Assembly (NCBI GenBank): GCA_947471505.1
Contig: CANIWM010000019.1
Location: 1 to 64,000, forward strand
Reading direction: 5' to 3'
Length of the DNA stretch: 64,000 nt
From: Chthoniobacteraceae bacterium
GTDB taxonomy: Bacteria > Verrucomicrobiota > Verrucomicrobiia > Chthoniobacterales > Chthoniobacteraceae
Part shown: in pieces, positions 1 to 8,482 of the stretch
How the letters are laid out: every line of letters starts with the position of its first letter
Numbering within the stretch: the first letter of the stretch is position 1
Notes under the pieces: generated by a model
The model's input: only the letters and a program-made list of their open reading frames with translations
What the model was told of the DNA's origin: nothing
Databases searched by the model: none
Translations under genes and position numbers: made by a program

Positions 1-145
1 CCTAAAAACGGCAGTTGACCCCGTTTTTGAGGCCGAAAAATAGGGTATTTTACTCTGGAAATTGCCAACTGCGGAGCAGTTGAAAATCACTCACCCGTCC
101 AAGGCTCATTTTTCTCTGAAAATCCGTTCAACTGCCGTTTTTAGG
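1..145. repeat. Palindromic MITE-like element with 18-bp terminal inverted repeats
   Basis: Bases 1-18 are the exact reverse complement of bases 128-145 (CCTAAAAACGGCAGTTGA against TCAACTGCCGTTTTTAGG). Between them, 66-82 is a second hairpin (CAACTGC-GGA-GCAGTTG) that repeats the same GCAGTTG core, so the core occurs four times in alternating orientation. No open frame inside looks like a transposase. The size, terminal inverted repeats and lack of coding fit a non-autonomous miniature element or a palindromic intergenic repeat. The left end lies on the window edge, so the element may continue outward and no target duplication can be checked. Confidence 0.6.
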
Positions 146-223
146 TTCATTTGTTCCGTCGCTGGCGACTAAATACCGCCAACGAGAAGTTTTCCGCGCA
201 GACTTCCACCTGCGGAACTCGAG

Positions 224-1090
224 TTACCGCCCCTTGCGCACTACCTTCGGCTCGGGCAGGAGTTCGATACCGTCTTCGGTCATCGCAATGCGGCGGCTTT
301 TGTAGAGTGCGCCGAGCGCTTGCTTGAATGCTTTCTTGCTCGTCCCAAATTTCGTGAAGACTTCGCCGGGGCTGCTGCGGTCGTTCAGAGGGAGCTTGCC
401 GCCATTGGCTTTGAGGGCTTCGAGGATTTTCTCGGTGAGTGGGGCGACTCGCTCTTGGTAATGCGCGAGCTCGATGCTGAGGTCGATCTTCCCGTCGGGG
501 CGGACGACGCGGACGTAAGCATCCATCTTCGCGCCGACTTGGAGCATCACACCGAGATCGGTTCGATAGAGCAGCCCCCAATGCGCTCCTTCGACGATGG
601 CTTTGTAGCCGAGCGGCGTCTCGCCGACGACGAGGATGCCGACGCGCTGCTTTGGCTCATACTTGGGCGGCGTGAGGTTGAGCAGTCCATCAAACTGCGT
701 CGTGGCCACGATCCGGTCGCTCCTTTTATCCACGTACACGAAGACGACGATGCTGTCGCCAATGGCGGGCCTGTGGCTGAGTTCGCGGTTTGGGAGCAGC
801 AAATCTTTGCTCAGCCCCCAGTCGAGAAATGCGCCAATGCGAGCGTGTCCGCCGACAACTTTCAGCGAAGCAAACTCACCTACCCGAGCAAGCGGCGTCT
901 CGGTGGTGGCGACCATCCGATCCTCGGAATCGCGATAAACGAAGACGTCGAGCACATCACCGATTTTGTTGCCGGGCTGAATATAGCGCCGCGGCAAAAG
1001 AAGTTCGCCGTGGGTTCCGCCGTCGAGGTAGAGCCCGTGCTCGGTTTCGCGCAGGATGGGGAGTTGATTTCGCTTGCCGATGACTGCCAT
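224..1090 (-). CDS. cvfB: CvfB/YitL-type S1-domain RNA-binding protein
   Basis: The 288-residue product has the layout of the CvfB family: successive S1-like OB-fold segments over about residues 1-215, then a winged-helix-like end (about 225-280) containing EVFTKFGTSKKAFKQALG. Length matches the usual 280-300 residues. In Firmicutes CvfB binds RNA and affects virulence-factor expression; here an RNA-binding regulatory role is inferred from family only. The gene starts three bases after the stop of the CNNM/CorC gene on the same strand, so the two are probably co-transcribed, with cvfB second. The ATG at 1088-1090 begins MAVIGKRNQLP. Confidence 0.85.
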   Translation of the reverse strand: MAVIGKRNQLPILRETEHGLYLDGGTHGELLLPRRYIQPGNKIGDVLDVFVYRDSEDRMVATTETPLARVGEFASLKVVGGHARIGAFLDWGLSKDLLLPNRELSHRPAIGDSIVVFVYVDKRSDRIVATTQFDGLLNLTPPKYEPKQRVGILVVGETPLGYKAIVEGAHWGLLYRTDLGVMLQVGAKMDAYVRVVRPDGKIDLSIELAHYQERVAPLTEKILEALKANGGKLPLNDRSSPGEVFTKFGTSKKAFKQALGALYKSRRIAMTEDGIELLPEPKVVRKGR

Positions 1091-1093
1091 AGT

Positions 1094-2461
1094 TTACTCC
1101 TTCACTCGCTTGAAATTCACTTCCACGACACGCCGCCCGTCGGCCTTGGTGACGGTCGCCTCGAAGTCTTCGATGCGCGTCCTCTCGCCGACCGCCGGGA
1201 GGTGCCCGAGGAGTTGGGTAATATACCCGCCGACAGTGCTGACTTCGCTACTTTCCAGATCGAGCGAAATCATGTCGTTCAACTCGTAGAGCCCGAGGCT
1301 GCCTTCGACGACAAATTCATCCTGAGTGACTTTACGCATCTCTGGCTTGGCTGAGTCGAACTCGTCTTGAATTTCGCCTACGAGTTCTTCGAGCACGTTA
1401 TCCAGCGTCACAATACCCACCGCGCCGCCGTATTCATCTACCACGAGGGCAATGTGGCCGTGGCTTTTCAGGAAGAAATTGAGCAGCTTTTCCAGCGGCA
1501 TCATCTCCGGGACGGTGGGGAGTTCGCGGCGGATTGAGTCAATATTCGGCGAGCCACCTTCGAGCAGGAGCTTGACTAGGTCTTTGATGTGGACCAACCC
1601 GAGAGTATCATCGAGATGCCCACGGCAGAGCGGGAATCTCGTGTGCCGTGACACCTCGGCACGCTTCATATTCTCGTCGAATGTGTCCTCGGTGTTCAGG
1701 AAAATAACATCGCCGCGTGGCGTATGGATGTCGCGAACGACGCGCTCGCGAAGGTCCAGCGCATTTAAGAGCAACTCCCTTCCGAGTTGGCTGACTTCCC
1801 TAGCGTTCGCGCTTTCCGCGAGAATCACGCGGAGCTCTTCCTCGGAATGCGCCAACTCGCTTTCGCCCACTGGCTCAATACGAAACGTCTTCCTCAACAC
1901 AAGGTCCGCCGTCTTATTCAGCAGCCAAATGAATGGCTTAAACAACGTCACAAACCACTGGAGTGGCCCCACAAGCCGCAGCGCGACACCCAACGGATTA
2001 CGAATGCCGATGTATTTCGGCCCCAACTCGCCAATAATGATATGGAGAAACGTAATAAACGTCAGCCCAAGCGCCCACGCAATCGGCGCGGCCAGACTGT
2101 GCGACAGCCCCATTTTCGCAAACAGCGGGTCGAGAAGCCGCTCCATGTAAGGCTCGCCCATCGCGCCTAGCACAAGGCTCGTCACCGTCACCCCAAACTG
2201 AGTCGCCGACAAGTACGACTCCATGTGCCCAAGGATGTGCTTGGCCAGCTTAGCGCGGCTATCTCCCTCCTCCACCAGGGGGTCGAGTTGGCTGGAGCGC
2301 ACCTTTACCAGCGAAAACTCTGCTGCGACGAAAAGCCCATTGAGCAAAACCAGCAGGAAAATACCGGCGAGATTAAAGAAGATCGTCCCGCCATCATCCC
2401 ACTTGGCCACGAATTCGTGGGCCGAATCTGCGAGAAAAGGAAGGCTTGTCAGGATAGTCAC
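1094..2461 (-). CDS. CNNM-domain/CBS/CorC_HlyC family membrane protein (hemolysin-like)
   Basis: The 455-residue protein has the standard three-part layout: an N-terminal CNNM (DUF21) membrane domain with the conserved helix NGLFVAAEFSLVKVR near residue 45 and the stretch SYLSATQFGVTVTSLVLG; a tandem CBS pair (about 220-345; HTRFPLCRGHLDDTLGLVHI and HIALVVDEYGGAVGIVTLDN); and a C-terminal CorC_HlyC domain (about 365-450). The family includes Mg2+/Co2+ efflux and resistance proteins; the hemolysin name is historical. Inferred role: inner-membrane divalent-cation homeostasis. It is followed three bases later by the cvfB-like gene and separated from upstream rpsN by a strong hairpin at 2474-2504, so it probably has its own promoter. 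Confidence 0.9.
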   Translation of the reverse strand: MTILTSLPFLADSAHEFVAKWDDGGTIFFNLAGIFLLVLLNGLFVAAEFSLVKVRSSQLDPLVEEGDSRAKLAKHILGHMESYLSATQFGVTVTSLVLGAMGEPYMERLLDPLFAKMGLSHSLAAPIAWALGLTFITFLHIIIGELGPKYIGIRNPLGVALRLVGPLQWFVTLFKPFIWLLNKTADLVLRKTFRIEPVGESELAHSEEELRVILAESANAREVSQLGRELLLNALDLRERVVRDIHTPRGDVIFLNTEDTFDENMKRAEVSRHTRFPLCRGHLDDTLGLVHIKDLVKLLLEGGSPNIDSIRRELPTVPEMMPLEKLLNFFLKSHGHIALVVDEYGGAVGIVTLDNVLEELVGEIQDEFDSAKPEMRKVTQDEFVVEGSLGLYELNDMISLDLESSEVSTVGGYITQLLGHLPAVGERTRIEDFEATVTKADGRRVVEVNFKRVKE

Positions 2462-2473
2462 TTGGAAAACGAA

Positions 2474-2504
2474 CGAGTCGCAGACCGGATAGGTCTGCGA
2501 CTCG
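2474..2504 (-). terminator. Rho-independent-type terminator after rpsN
   Basis: A perfect 13-bp stem (2474-2486 with 2492-2504) closes a 5-base loop. Read on the minus strand it is followed by TTCGTTTTCC. It lies between the rpsN stop at 2529 and the CNNM gene start at 2461, so it would end rpsN transcription. The U tract is interrupted, which lowers certainty a little. Confidence 0.7.
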
Positions 2505-2528
2505 GAAAAGGCTGCGGAGCTAAGGCGA

Positions 2529-2798
2529 TTACCAGCTCGACTTCGTCACACCGGGGATGAGCCCGTGCGATGCAAGCTCGCGAACAGTAATACGCGAAAG
2601 TTGAAAGCGGCCAATGTAAGCACGCTTACGGCCAGTCGCATTGCAGCGACGGCTGAGACGGACAGGGCACGCATTACGCGGCAACAGGGATAGACCGACG
2701 TAGTCGCCAGTTTTTTTCATTTCAGCGCGGATTGCTGCGTATTTTGCCACAGTTTTTCCTTTGCGTTTTTCGCGTTCGAGCCAGCAGGTTTTTGCCAT
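2529..2798 (-). CDS. rpsN: 30S ribosomal protein S14 (zinc-free form)
   Basis: The 89-residue product starts MAKTCWLEREKRKGKTV and ends in the S14 signature FQLSRITVRELASHGLIPGVTKSSW, with RCNATGRKRAY just before. It is the long bacterial form and lacks the two CxxC pairs of zinc-binding S14. The ATG at 2796-2798 is preferred: an upstream in-frame start at 2837 adds 13 residues that match no S14. The gene is on its own, not in an spc-type ribosomal protein cluster. S14 binds 16S rRNA in the 30S head. A terminator hairpin follows it. Stand-alone zinc-free S14 copies are backups for zinc limitation in some bacteria; whether this is the only copy here cannot be seen. Confidence 0.95.
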   Translation of the reverse strand: MAKTCWLEREKRKGKTVAKYAAIRAEMKKTGDYVGLSLLPRNACPVRLSRRCNATGRKRAYIGRFQLSRITVRELASHGLIPGVTKSSW

Positions 2799-3044
2799 AG
2801 ATAGATTAGTAAAAGAGGCGCGGAAAATAACGGCCAAGTCTCAGAAGGCAATCACTTTCTTCACTTTTCACACGTCACTGATGCAGTTGACCCGCGCCCT
2901 TCTGCCCCCACAGGGTCGCGACTCGATAATCCCCTGACGAACACTCACTCGCCCCGCGATGAGGGAATGCGCGGGCCACATAGTGCGGTGACTGGCGGAC
3001 GATGGCAAGGAATGGAAACGGGCAGTCGCGCACCGATGTGAGTT
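2799..3044. other. Intergenic region upstream of rpsN
   Basis: About 246 bases between the start of rpsN and the stop of the Gly-rich giant gene, both on the minus strand. It should hold the rpsN promoter and the end of the giant gene transcript. I see no convincing ORF, tRNA or strong terminator hairpin in it. Confidence 0.5.
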
Positions 3045-6000
3045 TTACACGATAATGAGCTTCAGCGGTGTGGGTGCGAGCGTGGTGATGAGACCACCGC
3101 TCTTCACGATGATGAGTCCATCGATCGCTGTGTCGCCGTCGCCGAGGAGGAAGCCGACTGCGCCGACATTATCGACAAAGTCGAAGATTCCCGAGTTCAC
3201 GTTATCTGCGCCGAAGACGCTGGCGTGGACGTTGTTGATCTGCGTGACGGCGTTGGCTGCGGTGAGGTCGCCCGCCACGGTACTGCTGTTCACAGCGAGG
3301 ATCGCGGCGATGCGGGTGGCGGTGACGTTTATGATGCTTCCCGCAGCGCCCGTGGTGGCTCCAGTGCCACCGGTGCCGGCGAAGAGCCCGCCCATCTGCG
3401 TGGTGCCGATGCCGAATTGCGAGTTGCCGAGCCCATTCAGCCCTTTGCCGAAGTTGCCGATGTCGCCGATGATGGTGACATCATGGACACTGCCGCCGAT
3501 ACCGCCTGTGGCGCTGGCACCGCCATCGCCACCCGCGCCCCCGCGGAGGAACTGGGCGAAGCGAGCGACCGTAGCCGAAATCTTCTGCACATCGCCGCCC
3601 GCGCCACCGACGGAAGTGGATGCAACAAAGCCGCCACCGTCACCGGCGACGACGCTCAGGATACCCATCTTGCCGGTGATGTTCTCCACCAAGCCACCCG
3701 CGCCGCCGGTAGTGAATCCTAAGCCGCCGCCTCCACCAGTAACAGTGAGCGTGGATGTGGGGCCGGCAAGCGATACTCCGGAAACCTTGCCGCCTGCACC
3801 ACCAGCCGCTCCGGTGCTGTCACCGCCGACGCCTCCGAGAACGGTGAATTCCGCATAGGTCTTTTTGTCCGTAAGTTTCAGCTCTGAGACAATGCCCGCA
3901 GCGCCGCCGGCTCCGCTCCCGGCGCTACCGCCCGCGCCGCTACCAAAGGAGAGCGTCGCACCCGTGCCCGCATTCCCCGCGAGCGTAAAGGCGGCGACTG
4001 ATAGCGAGCCGCCCGTGCCTCCGGGCCCGCTGCCCGTGTTGACGCCACCGTCGCCTCCATCAGCGCTGAAGAGTGCTTGGAGTGAACCATTAAAAGTGAA
4101 CGTGAGACCACTCGCGAGACCACCCGCACCGGCGGCAATCGCACTCGCAGAATCACCGCCGTTTCCTGCTGTGGCGTCGAACGTTCCCAAGTGGACTGCA
4201 CCGCTGACAAAATTCACGCCGGCGAGGTCGCCGCCTTTTCCTGCCGCTCCGGTGGTCCCGCTCCCGCCCACTCCGCCTGTGAGGGATGTGATTCCAACGA
4301 GCGCAAGAGGTCCGACCGCGATGCTCGGCTTGAGCAGCGAGCCGCCGATGCCTCCTGTCGCTCCGCTGCCCCCATTGCCGCCGCCGATGATGATGTCGTG
4401 ATTGGTGATGGCGCCGAGCTTCGCGCTGAGTCCTTGTGCCGTGCCTCCATTGCCCGCGATACCTGCAGTCGCGCCGCCCCCACCACCCGCCCTGTAGGTA
4501 AAGCTGCCGTTCAGAGCGCCAAGCACCGTGATCGCAGTGGTATCGAGCAGGCCACCCGCGCCGCCGCTGCCACCGGCAGTGCCAGCAGTTCCGCCCGCGC
4601 CGGATAGAACGCTCACATCATCCACGACCGGCACAGACAGCGTGAGGCGCCCGAGCGCGCCGCCAGTGCCACCGTCTCCACTCGTCGCTGCGTTGCCGCC
4701 TTTTTTAGCCTCGATGTCCGCCGTGCCGGAAATATGGCGTTTCACCGCAATTTTGACATCGACGAGGTTCCCCCCACGTCCGCCATCGCCAGCGCCCGTG
4801 CTCACATTTCCGCCGAAGCCGCTGACGATGCTGACATCGCTTCCGACTTCCACAGCCGAGATATTAAGCATGAGCGAATCACCGCCGCGTCCTGCATTCG
4901 CGCCGCGAGAACCGAGAGCAGAGCCTGCCGCGAAGTTCACGCCGCCGAGTGTATCCAAAACCGAGACGCTGCTCAGTTTGAGATCTCCGCCCGCGCCGCT
5001 CGCACCGGTGCCACTGTTCACCACACCGCCGCTTCCGCCGAGCAAGGCAACGGTGTTGAAAATGTTCGCCGCGCTGATTTTCACGCCGCTCACCATGCCC
5101 CCCGCGCCGCTCGTCCCTGCGGTTGAATTACCGCCGTTGCCACCGACAGCGTTCACCGACAATGCGACATCGCCCTTCACCGTGGAGGTGAAGTCGGACA
5201 GCACGCCCGCTGCTCCACCCGTGCCTCCGTTGCCGCCCGCGCCGGATACCGCGCCGATGCTGTTGCTGACTGCGCCTGCGCTGAATTTCACGAGCCCAAA
5301 TGCCCCGCCCACACCGCCCGCGCCGCTGCCTGTATCGCCGCCGTCGCCCGAACTCGCGTCGAGAGACCCGACCGTTCCACCCGCCGCGATGATCGCATCG
5401 CGAAGGGAACCGCCCGCACCGCCCGCACCACTGCCGCTCCCCGAGCCCGCTGCGCCGCCGGCAACCGTCACCGTACCCGCAATCCCGCGCGAGACTGTGG
5501 CGGAAAAAAGTGTATTACCGCCGCCAGAGCCACCACTGCCGTTCGTCGGCCCGCCCGCGCCGCCGACTCCGCCAAACACCGAAACACCGCCCCCGACTTC
5601 GCCAGCCTTGAATTTCACCCGCGTAAGCAAGCCGCCAAAACCGCCCGTGTCGCTGCCATCCGCATTACCACCATCGCCTGCATCTGCGGTGAACCCGCCC
5701 GCCGTGCCCGCGACCGTGGCGCTCACATCGCTGAGGTCGCCGCCTTTTCCACCCACACCCGCCGTGCCCGACGTGGTGCTGCCGCCATCGCCCGAAGTCA
5801 CATCAATCGTGCCGGTGCCCGCTGCGCTGAGCGTGAAGAATCCCAGCGCGCCGCCTACACCGCCAGCCCCCGTCGCTGTCCCGCTGCCACCGTTACCCGC
5901 TGCCGCCGTCGTTGAAGCGCCGATGGTCCGCGCCACCTTCACGCCAAAAGTCGTGAGCGCACCGCCGATGCCGCCCGTCGCCCCGCTCCCGCCATTACCC

Positions 6001-8156
6001 GCAGAGCCAAAGACACCGCCGAGCACCTGCCCAGCGCCGAGCTTCACATTAGAAAATATCCCGCCTGCCCCGCCCGCATCGCTGCCTGCGCCGCTGCCAC
6101 CATTCCCCGCGCTCCCGCTGAAGCTGCTGATGACTCCCGTCGCTGCGACGGTGACAGCGCTGAAGTCGCCACCCTTGCCGCCCGCGCCGGAGGTGTTGTT
6201 CGCGCTGCCGCCGCTGCTTGCCGCTAAAGAGATCGCTCCCGCCGTGCCGAAGCTTGCCGTGAAGTGGTTCAACGCACCGCCCATTCCACCCGCGCCCGTG
6301 CCGTGGCCTGCGCCGCCGCTGCCGCTGATGGCCGTCGTCGCATCGACGCTGCCGATTTTCAACGTCGTATTACTGAGCGCTCCACCATTGCCGCCCGTGC
6401 CGGCTGTATTGCCTGCGCTGCCCGCATTGCCACCGGACAGTGCGAGATTGCCGGTGATGTTTGCAGCCGTGATTTTCACGAGGTCGAGAAAGCCCCCGCT
6501 TCCTCCGTTGCCGGTCAGTCGTCCCGTGACGCCATCGCCGGCATCCACACTCACGTTGCCAAAGATATTCGTAAGCGTGAGTGCGACGTTCGACACATCG
6601 CCTCCGCGTCCGCCGTTGCCAGTTCCTGTGCCACCGCCGCCCTTCGTGCCGCCATTGCCGCCAATCACGGCGAAATTGCCGAACTGCTTCCCAATCGTGG
6701 CCGTGACTTCGCTGAGGTTGCCACCGCCGCCGGTCGAGCCCGTATTGTTGTTCGTGATCGCACCGCCCTGCCCGGCGCGGATCGTGAAGTTGCCATCCAT
6801 CAGGGTCTTCACACTTGCCGAGATTTTGCTCACCGTGGAGCCACTGCCCGAGAGTCCGCCCTCGGATGCGCCGCCGGTATTGCTCGCCCCAAGCGTCACT
6901 CCGCCGTGGACCTCCACGGCAGAGAATGTGATGCCCTGCACCGCACTGCCAGCGCCGCCATTGCCCGCTGTCTCGCCCCGTCCACCCACGCCGGAAATAA
7001 CGGTGGTGTCTCCGACGAGCAGGTTCATCGAGGTGATTTTCACCTCTGCCAACGAGCCCGAAGCTCCACCGTTTCCGCCGACTGTATTCGACGCCGCACC
7101 ACCCGCGCCGCTGATGATATCGATATTTCCAAACATCTGCGCAAAAGAAATCGCGACACCCGAGAAAGCACCACCATCGCCGCCGTTGCCGCCCGCAGCC
7201 CCGTTCGAAGCCCCGCCCGCACCACTCTTCACGCTGACATTTCCCGTGATCACTTTTCCACCAATCGTAATTCCCGAAACCGCGCCACCCGTGCCACCTG
7301 TCGCAAGGTTGCTCGCGCTCGCCAGCCCACCCGCACCGCCGGTGATGGCGATTGCTTCGAAGGCATCAGAAATCGTGACGTTCGCAATCGCCCCGCCATT
7401 CGCACCGTTGCCCGTCGTTCCATCAAGCCCGGCACCCGCAGTAATCGTATTTGCCCCGCGCGCGAGTGTGAGGTTGGTGATGCTTCCTCCCGCGCCGAGC
7501 GGCGCAAAAGTATTCACGCTGATTGCGCCACCGCCGAAACTGATCGTGTTCCCATTTTGCGCGGTACCGCTTAGGACTTTGTTGACGCTGGAGTTTTGAA
7601 ACGGCGCATACACTCCCTTGCCGACAGTTACGTCTGTGATGTTGTTTCCCGCCGAGATCGTGCCCGTGACGACTCCCGCGAGATCGAGCTTCGCAATGGA
7701 TGCCGCCTCCAGCGTGAACTTGCCGCCCGTGAGCAATACCTCATTCGTCCCCGGCTTCAGGACTGTGGAAATACTGCCCGCGACATCCGTCTTGATGACG
7801 CCCTTGAACCCATCGCTCACCGCGAGCCCCGTCAATTCGTCCGGCGAAAACACGCCGTCGCCATCACGATCATTGAGGAACACCATCGCATTCCCCGCAT
7901 CAATCTGCACGAGCAGCAAGTCCGTCGCGTCCTGCGTTCCGTTCCGGTTGGAGTCGAAAAAGATTTTGTCCGTCGCGCCCGCGAGAAACGCAAAATCCAC
8001 GAGCACGTTCGCTGCGGCATTGATCTCGTTGGCCTGATCCATCGCGCTCAGCGTGGGGTTGCCAACGTCCACCGCTGTCAAGTCCACCGCGCTCACGAGG
8101 AAAGTGGCGGGTGCGATGCGGGTCTCAAGAGGTTCAGGATGCGTGTGTGTTTTCAT
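3045..8156 (-). CDS. Giant glycine-rich repeat protein, secreted, with EF-hand loops
   Basis: The 1,703-residue protein is proposed to start at the ATG at 8154-8156 (MKTHTHPEPLETRIAPATFL). The N-terminal LExRIAPA-type motif recurs on very large secreted proteins of Verrucomicrobia and Planctomycetes; an in-frame start 18 codons upstream would only add Arg-rich sequence. Residues about 60-115 hold two calcium-loop-like segments, DSNRNGTQDATD and the canonical EF-hand loop DRDGDGVFSPDE. From about residue 200 almost to the end, units of about 45-60 residues repeat, each with a Gly block such as GGAGGxGG, then a short hydrophobic strand like LSNVTLKI. That pattern suggests a long beta-solenoid or surface fibre. 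The last stretch is non-repetitive. No catalytic domain, LPXTG or PEP-CTERM tail is visible. Function unknown; cell-surface or extracellular location is inferred. Confidence 0.85.
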   Translation of the reverse strand: MKTHTHPEPLETRIAPATFLVSAVDLTAVDVGNPTLSAMDQANEINAAANVLVDFAFLAGATDKIFFDSNRNGTQDATDLLLVQIDAGNAMVFLNDRDGDGVFSPDELTGLAVSDGFKGVIKTDVAGSISTVLKPGTNEVLLTGGKFTLEAASIAKLDLAGVVTGTISAGNNITDVTVGKGVYAPFQNSSVNKVLSGTAQNGNTISFGGGAISVNTFAPLGAGGSITNLTLARGANTITAGAGLDGTTGNGANGGAIANVTISDAFEAIAITGGAGGLASASNLATGGTGGAVSGITIGGKVITGNVSVKSGAGGASNGAAGGNGGDGGAFSGVAISFAQMFGNIDIISGAGGAASNTVGGNGGASGSLAEVKITSMNLLVGDTTVISGVGGRGETAGNGGAGSAVQGITFSAVEVHGGVTLGASNTGGASEGGLSGSGSTVSKISASVKTLMDGNFTIRAGQGGAITNNNTGSTGGGGNLSEVTATIGKQFGNFAVIGGNGGTKGGGGTGTGNGGRGGDVSNVALTLTNIFGNVSVDAGDGVTGRLTGNGGSGGFLDLVKITAANITGNLALSGGNAGSAGNTAGTGGNGGALSNTTLKIGSVDATTAISGSGGAGHGTGAGGMGGALNHFTASFGTAGAISLAASSGGSANNTSGAGGKGGDFSAVTVAATGVISSFSGSAGNGGSGAGSDAGGAGGIFSNVKLGAGQVLGGVFGSAGNGGSGATGGIGGALTTFGVKVARTIGASTTAAAGNGGSGTATGAGGVGGALGFFTLSAAGTGTIDVTSGDGGSTTSGTAGVGGKGGDLSDVSATVAGTAGGFTADAGDGGNADGSDTGGFGGLLTRVKFKAGEVGGGVSVFGGVGGAGGPTNGSGGSGGGNTLFSATVSRGIAGTVTVAGGAAGSGSGSGAGGAGGSLRDAIIAAGGTVGSLDASSGDGGDTGSGAGGVGGAFGLVKFSAGAVSNSIGAVSGAGGNGGTGGAAGVLSDFTSTVKGDVALSVNAVGGNGGNSTAGTSGAGGMVSGVKISAANIFNTVALLGGSGGVVNSGTGASGAGGDLKLSSVSVLDTLGGVNFAAGSALGSRGANAGRGGDSLMLNISAVEVGSDVSIVSGFGGNVSTGAGDGGRGGNLVDVKIAVKRHISGTADIEAKKGGNAATSGDGGTGGALGRLTLSVPVVDDVSVLSGAGGTAGTAGGSGGAGGLLDTTAITVLGALNGSFTYRAGGGGGATAGIAGNGGTAQGLSAKLGAITNHDIIIGGGNGGSGATGGIGGSLLKPSIAVGPLALVGITSLTGGVGGSGTTGAAGKGGDLAGVNFVSGAVHLGTFDATAGNGGDSASAIAAGAGGLASGLTFTFNGSLQALFSADGGDGGVNTGSGPGGTGGSLSVAAFTLAGNAGTGATLSFGSGAGGSAGSGAGGAAGIVSELKLTDKKTYAEFTVLGGVGGDSTGAAGGAGGKVSGVSLAGPTSTLTVTGGGGGLGFTTGGAGGLVENITGKMGILSVVAGDGGGFVASTSVGGAGGDVQKISATVARFAQFLRGGAGGDGGASATGGIGGSVHDVTIIGDIGNFGKGLNGLGNSQFGIGTTQMGGLFAGTGGTGATTGAAGSIINVTATRIAAILAVNSSTVAGDLTAANAVTQINNVHASVFGADNVNSGIFDFVDNVGAVGFLLGDGDTAIDGLIIVKSGGLITTLAPTPLKLIIV
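3150..7620 (-). repeat. Tandem Gly/Ala-rich coding repeats of the giant protein
   Basis: About 4.4 kb of degenerate coding repeats of roughly 140-180 bp. Each encodes a Gly-rich loop (GGxGGxGG-type) and a Val/Ile/Leu-rich strand ending in small residues. The skewed composition leaves long open frames on the opposite strand (for example 4528-7599) that encode Pro/Ala-rich sequence; these are not genes. Repeat limits are approximate. Confidence 0.75.
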
Positions 8157-8300
8157 GGAGAGGCGAGTTGTTGTGTGAGGCCTGCGACGGGCTCGCCGCA
8201 CGGCTGGCATTGGTAAATCACACCCGAGCCAAAAAGGCGAAGGATTATCCCCACGCCAATGGGTGTGATTAAATGTGGAACAAGCGATTGAGTCGCAATG

Positions 8301-8388
8301 GTAGCGGGGCCGTCTCGGCCCCGAGCGCCAAAGGCGCTTGCGTAGAGCGCCACTGCGTGTCGCGCCGGGGCCGGGACGGCCCCGCTAC
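8301..8388. repeat. Long inverted repeat, REP/BIME-like
   Basis: The 23-base arms at 8301-8323 and 8366-8388 are inverted copies with one mismatch (outer ends GTAGCGGGGCC and GGCCCCGCTAC). The interior contains a smaller GCGCC-AAA-GGCGC hairpin. Such GTAGCGGGGCC-flanked palindromes resemble dispersed intergenic repeats of verrucomicrobial genomes, but only one copy is visible here. Confidence 0.55.
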
Positions 8389-8417
8389 TTTCGCGTCCTG
8401 CTTTTCTGTGGCCGCGA

Positions 8418-8437
8418 CTCGACATTGGAATGTCGAG
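8418..8437. repeat. Perfect 9-bp hairpin CTCGACATT-GG-AATGTCGAG
   Basis: The perfect stem-loop lies 29 bases beyond the long inverted repeat and is followed by CTACGTTTTT. It has the size and GNN-loop look of REP elements mobilised by RAYT transposases; none is encoded in the window. It could also act as a transcription barrier downstream of the leftward aminotransferase gene. Confidence 0.5.
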
Positions 8438-8482
8438 CTACGTTTTTGCGCCTGCAAAAGCCACGCGGTGCTCAAGCCGGGA

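Larger units (their letters stand above)
8157..8482. other. Gene-free region with REP-like palindromes
   Basis: This 326-base gap between the giant gene start and the aminotransferase stop contains no supported gene. Its left part should carry the giant gene promoter. From 8301 to 8437 it holds several inverted repeats, described in separate entries. Confidence 0.6.

Noticed and set aside
4528-7599. A 1,023-codon open frame on the plus strand across the Gly-rich giant gene
   Set aside because: It encodes low-complexity Pro/Ala/Ser text and arises from the skewed codons of the true repeat gene on the other strand. It has no signal, domain or ribosome site.
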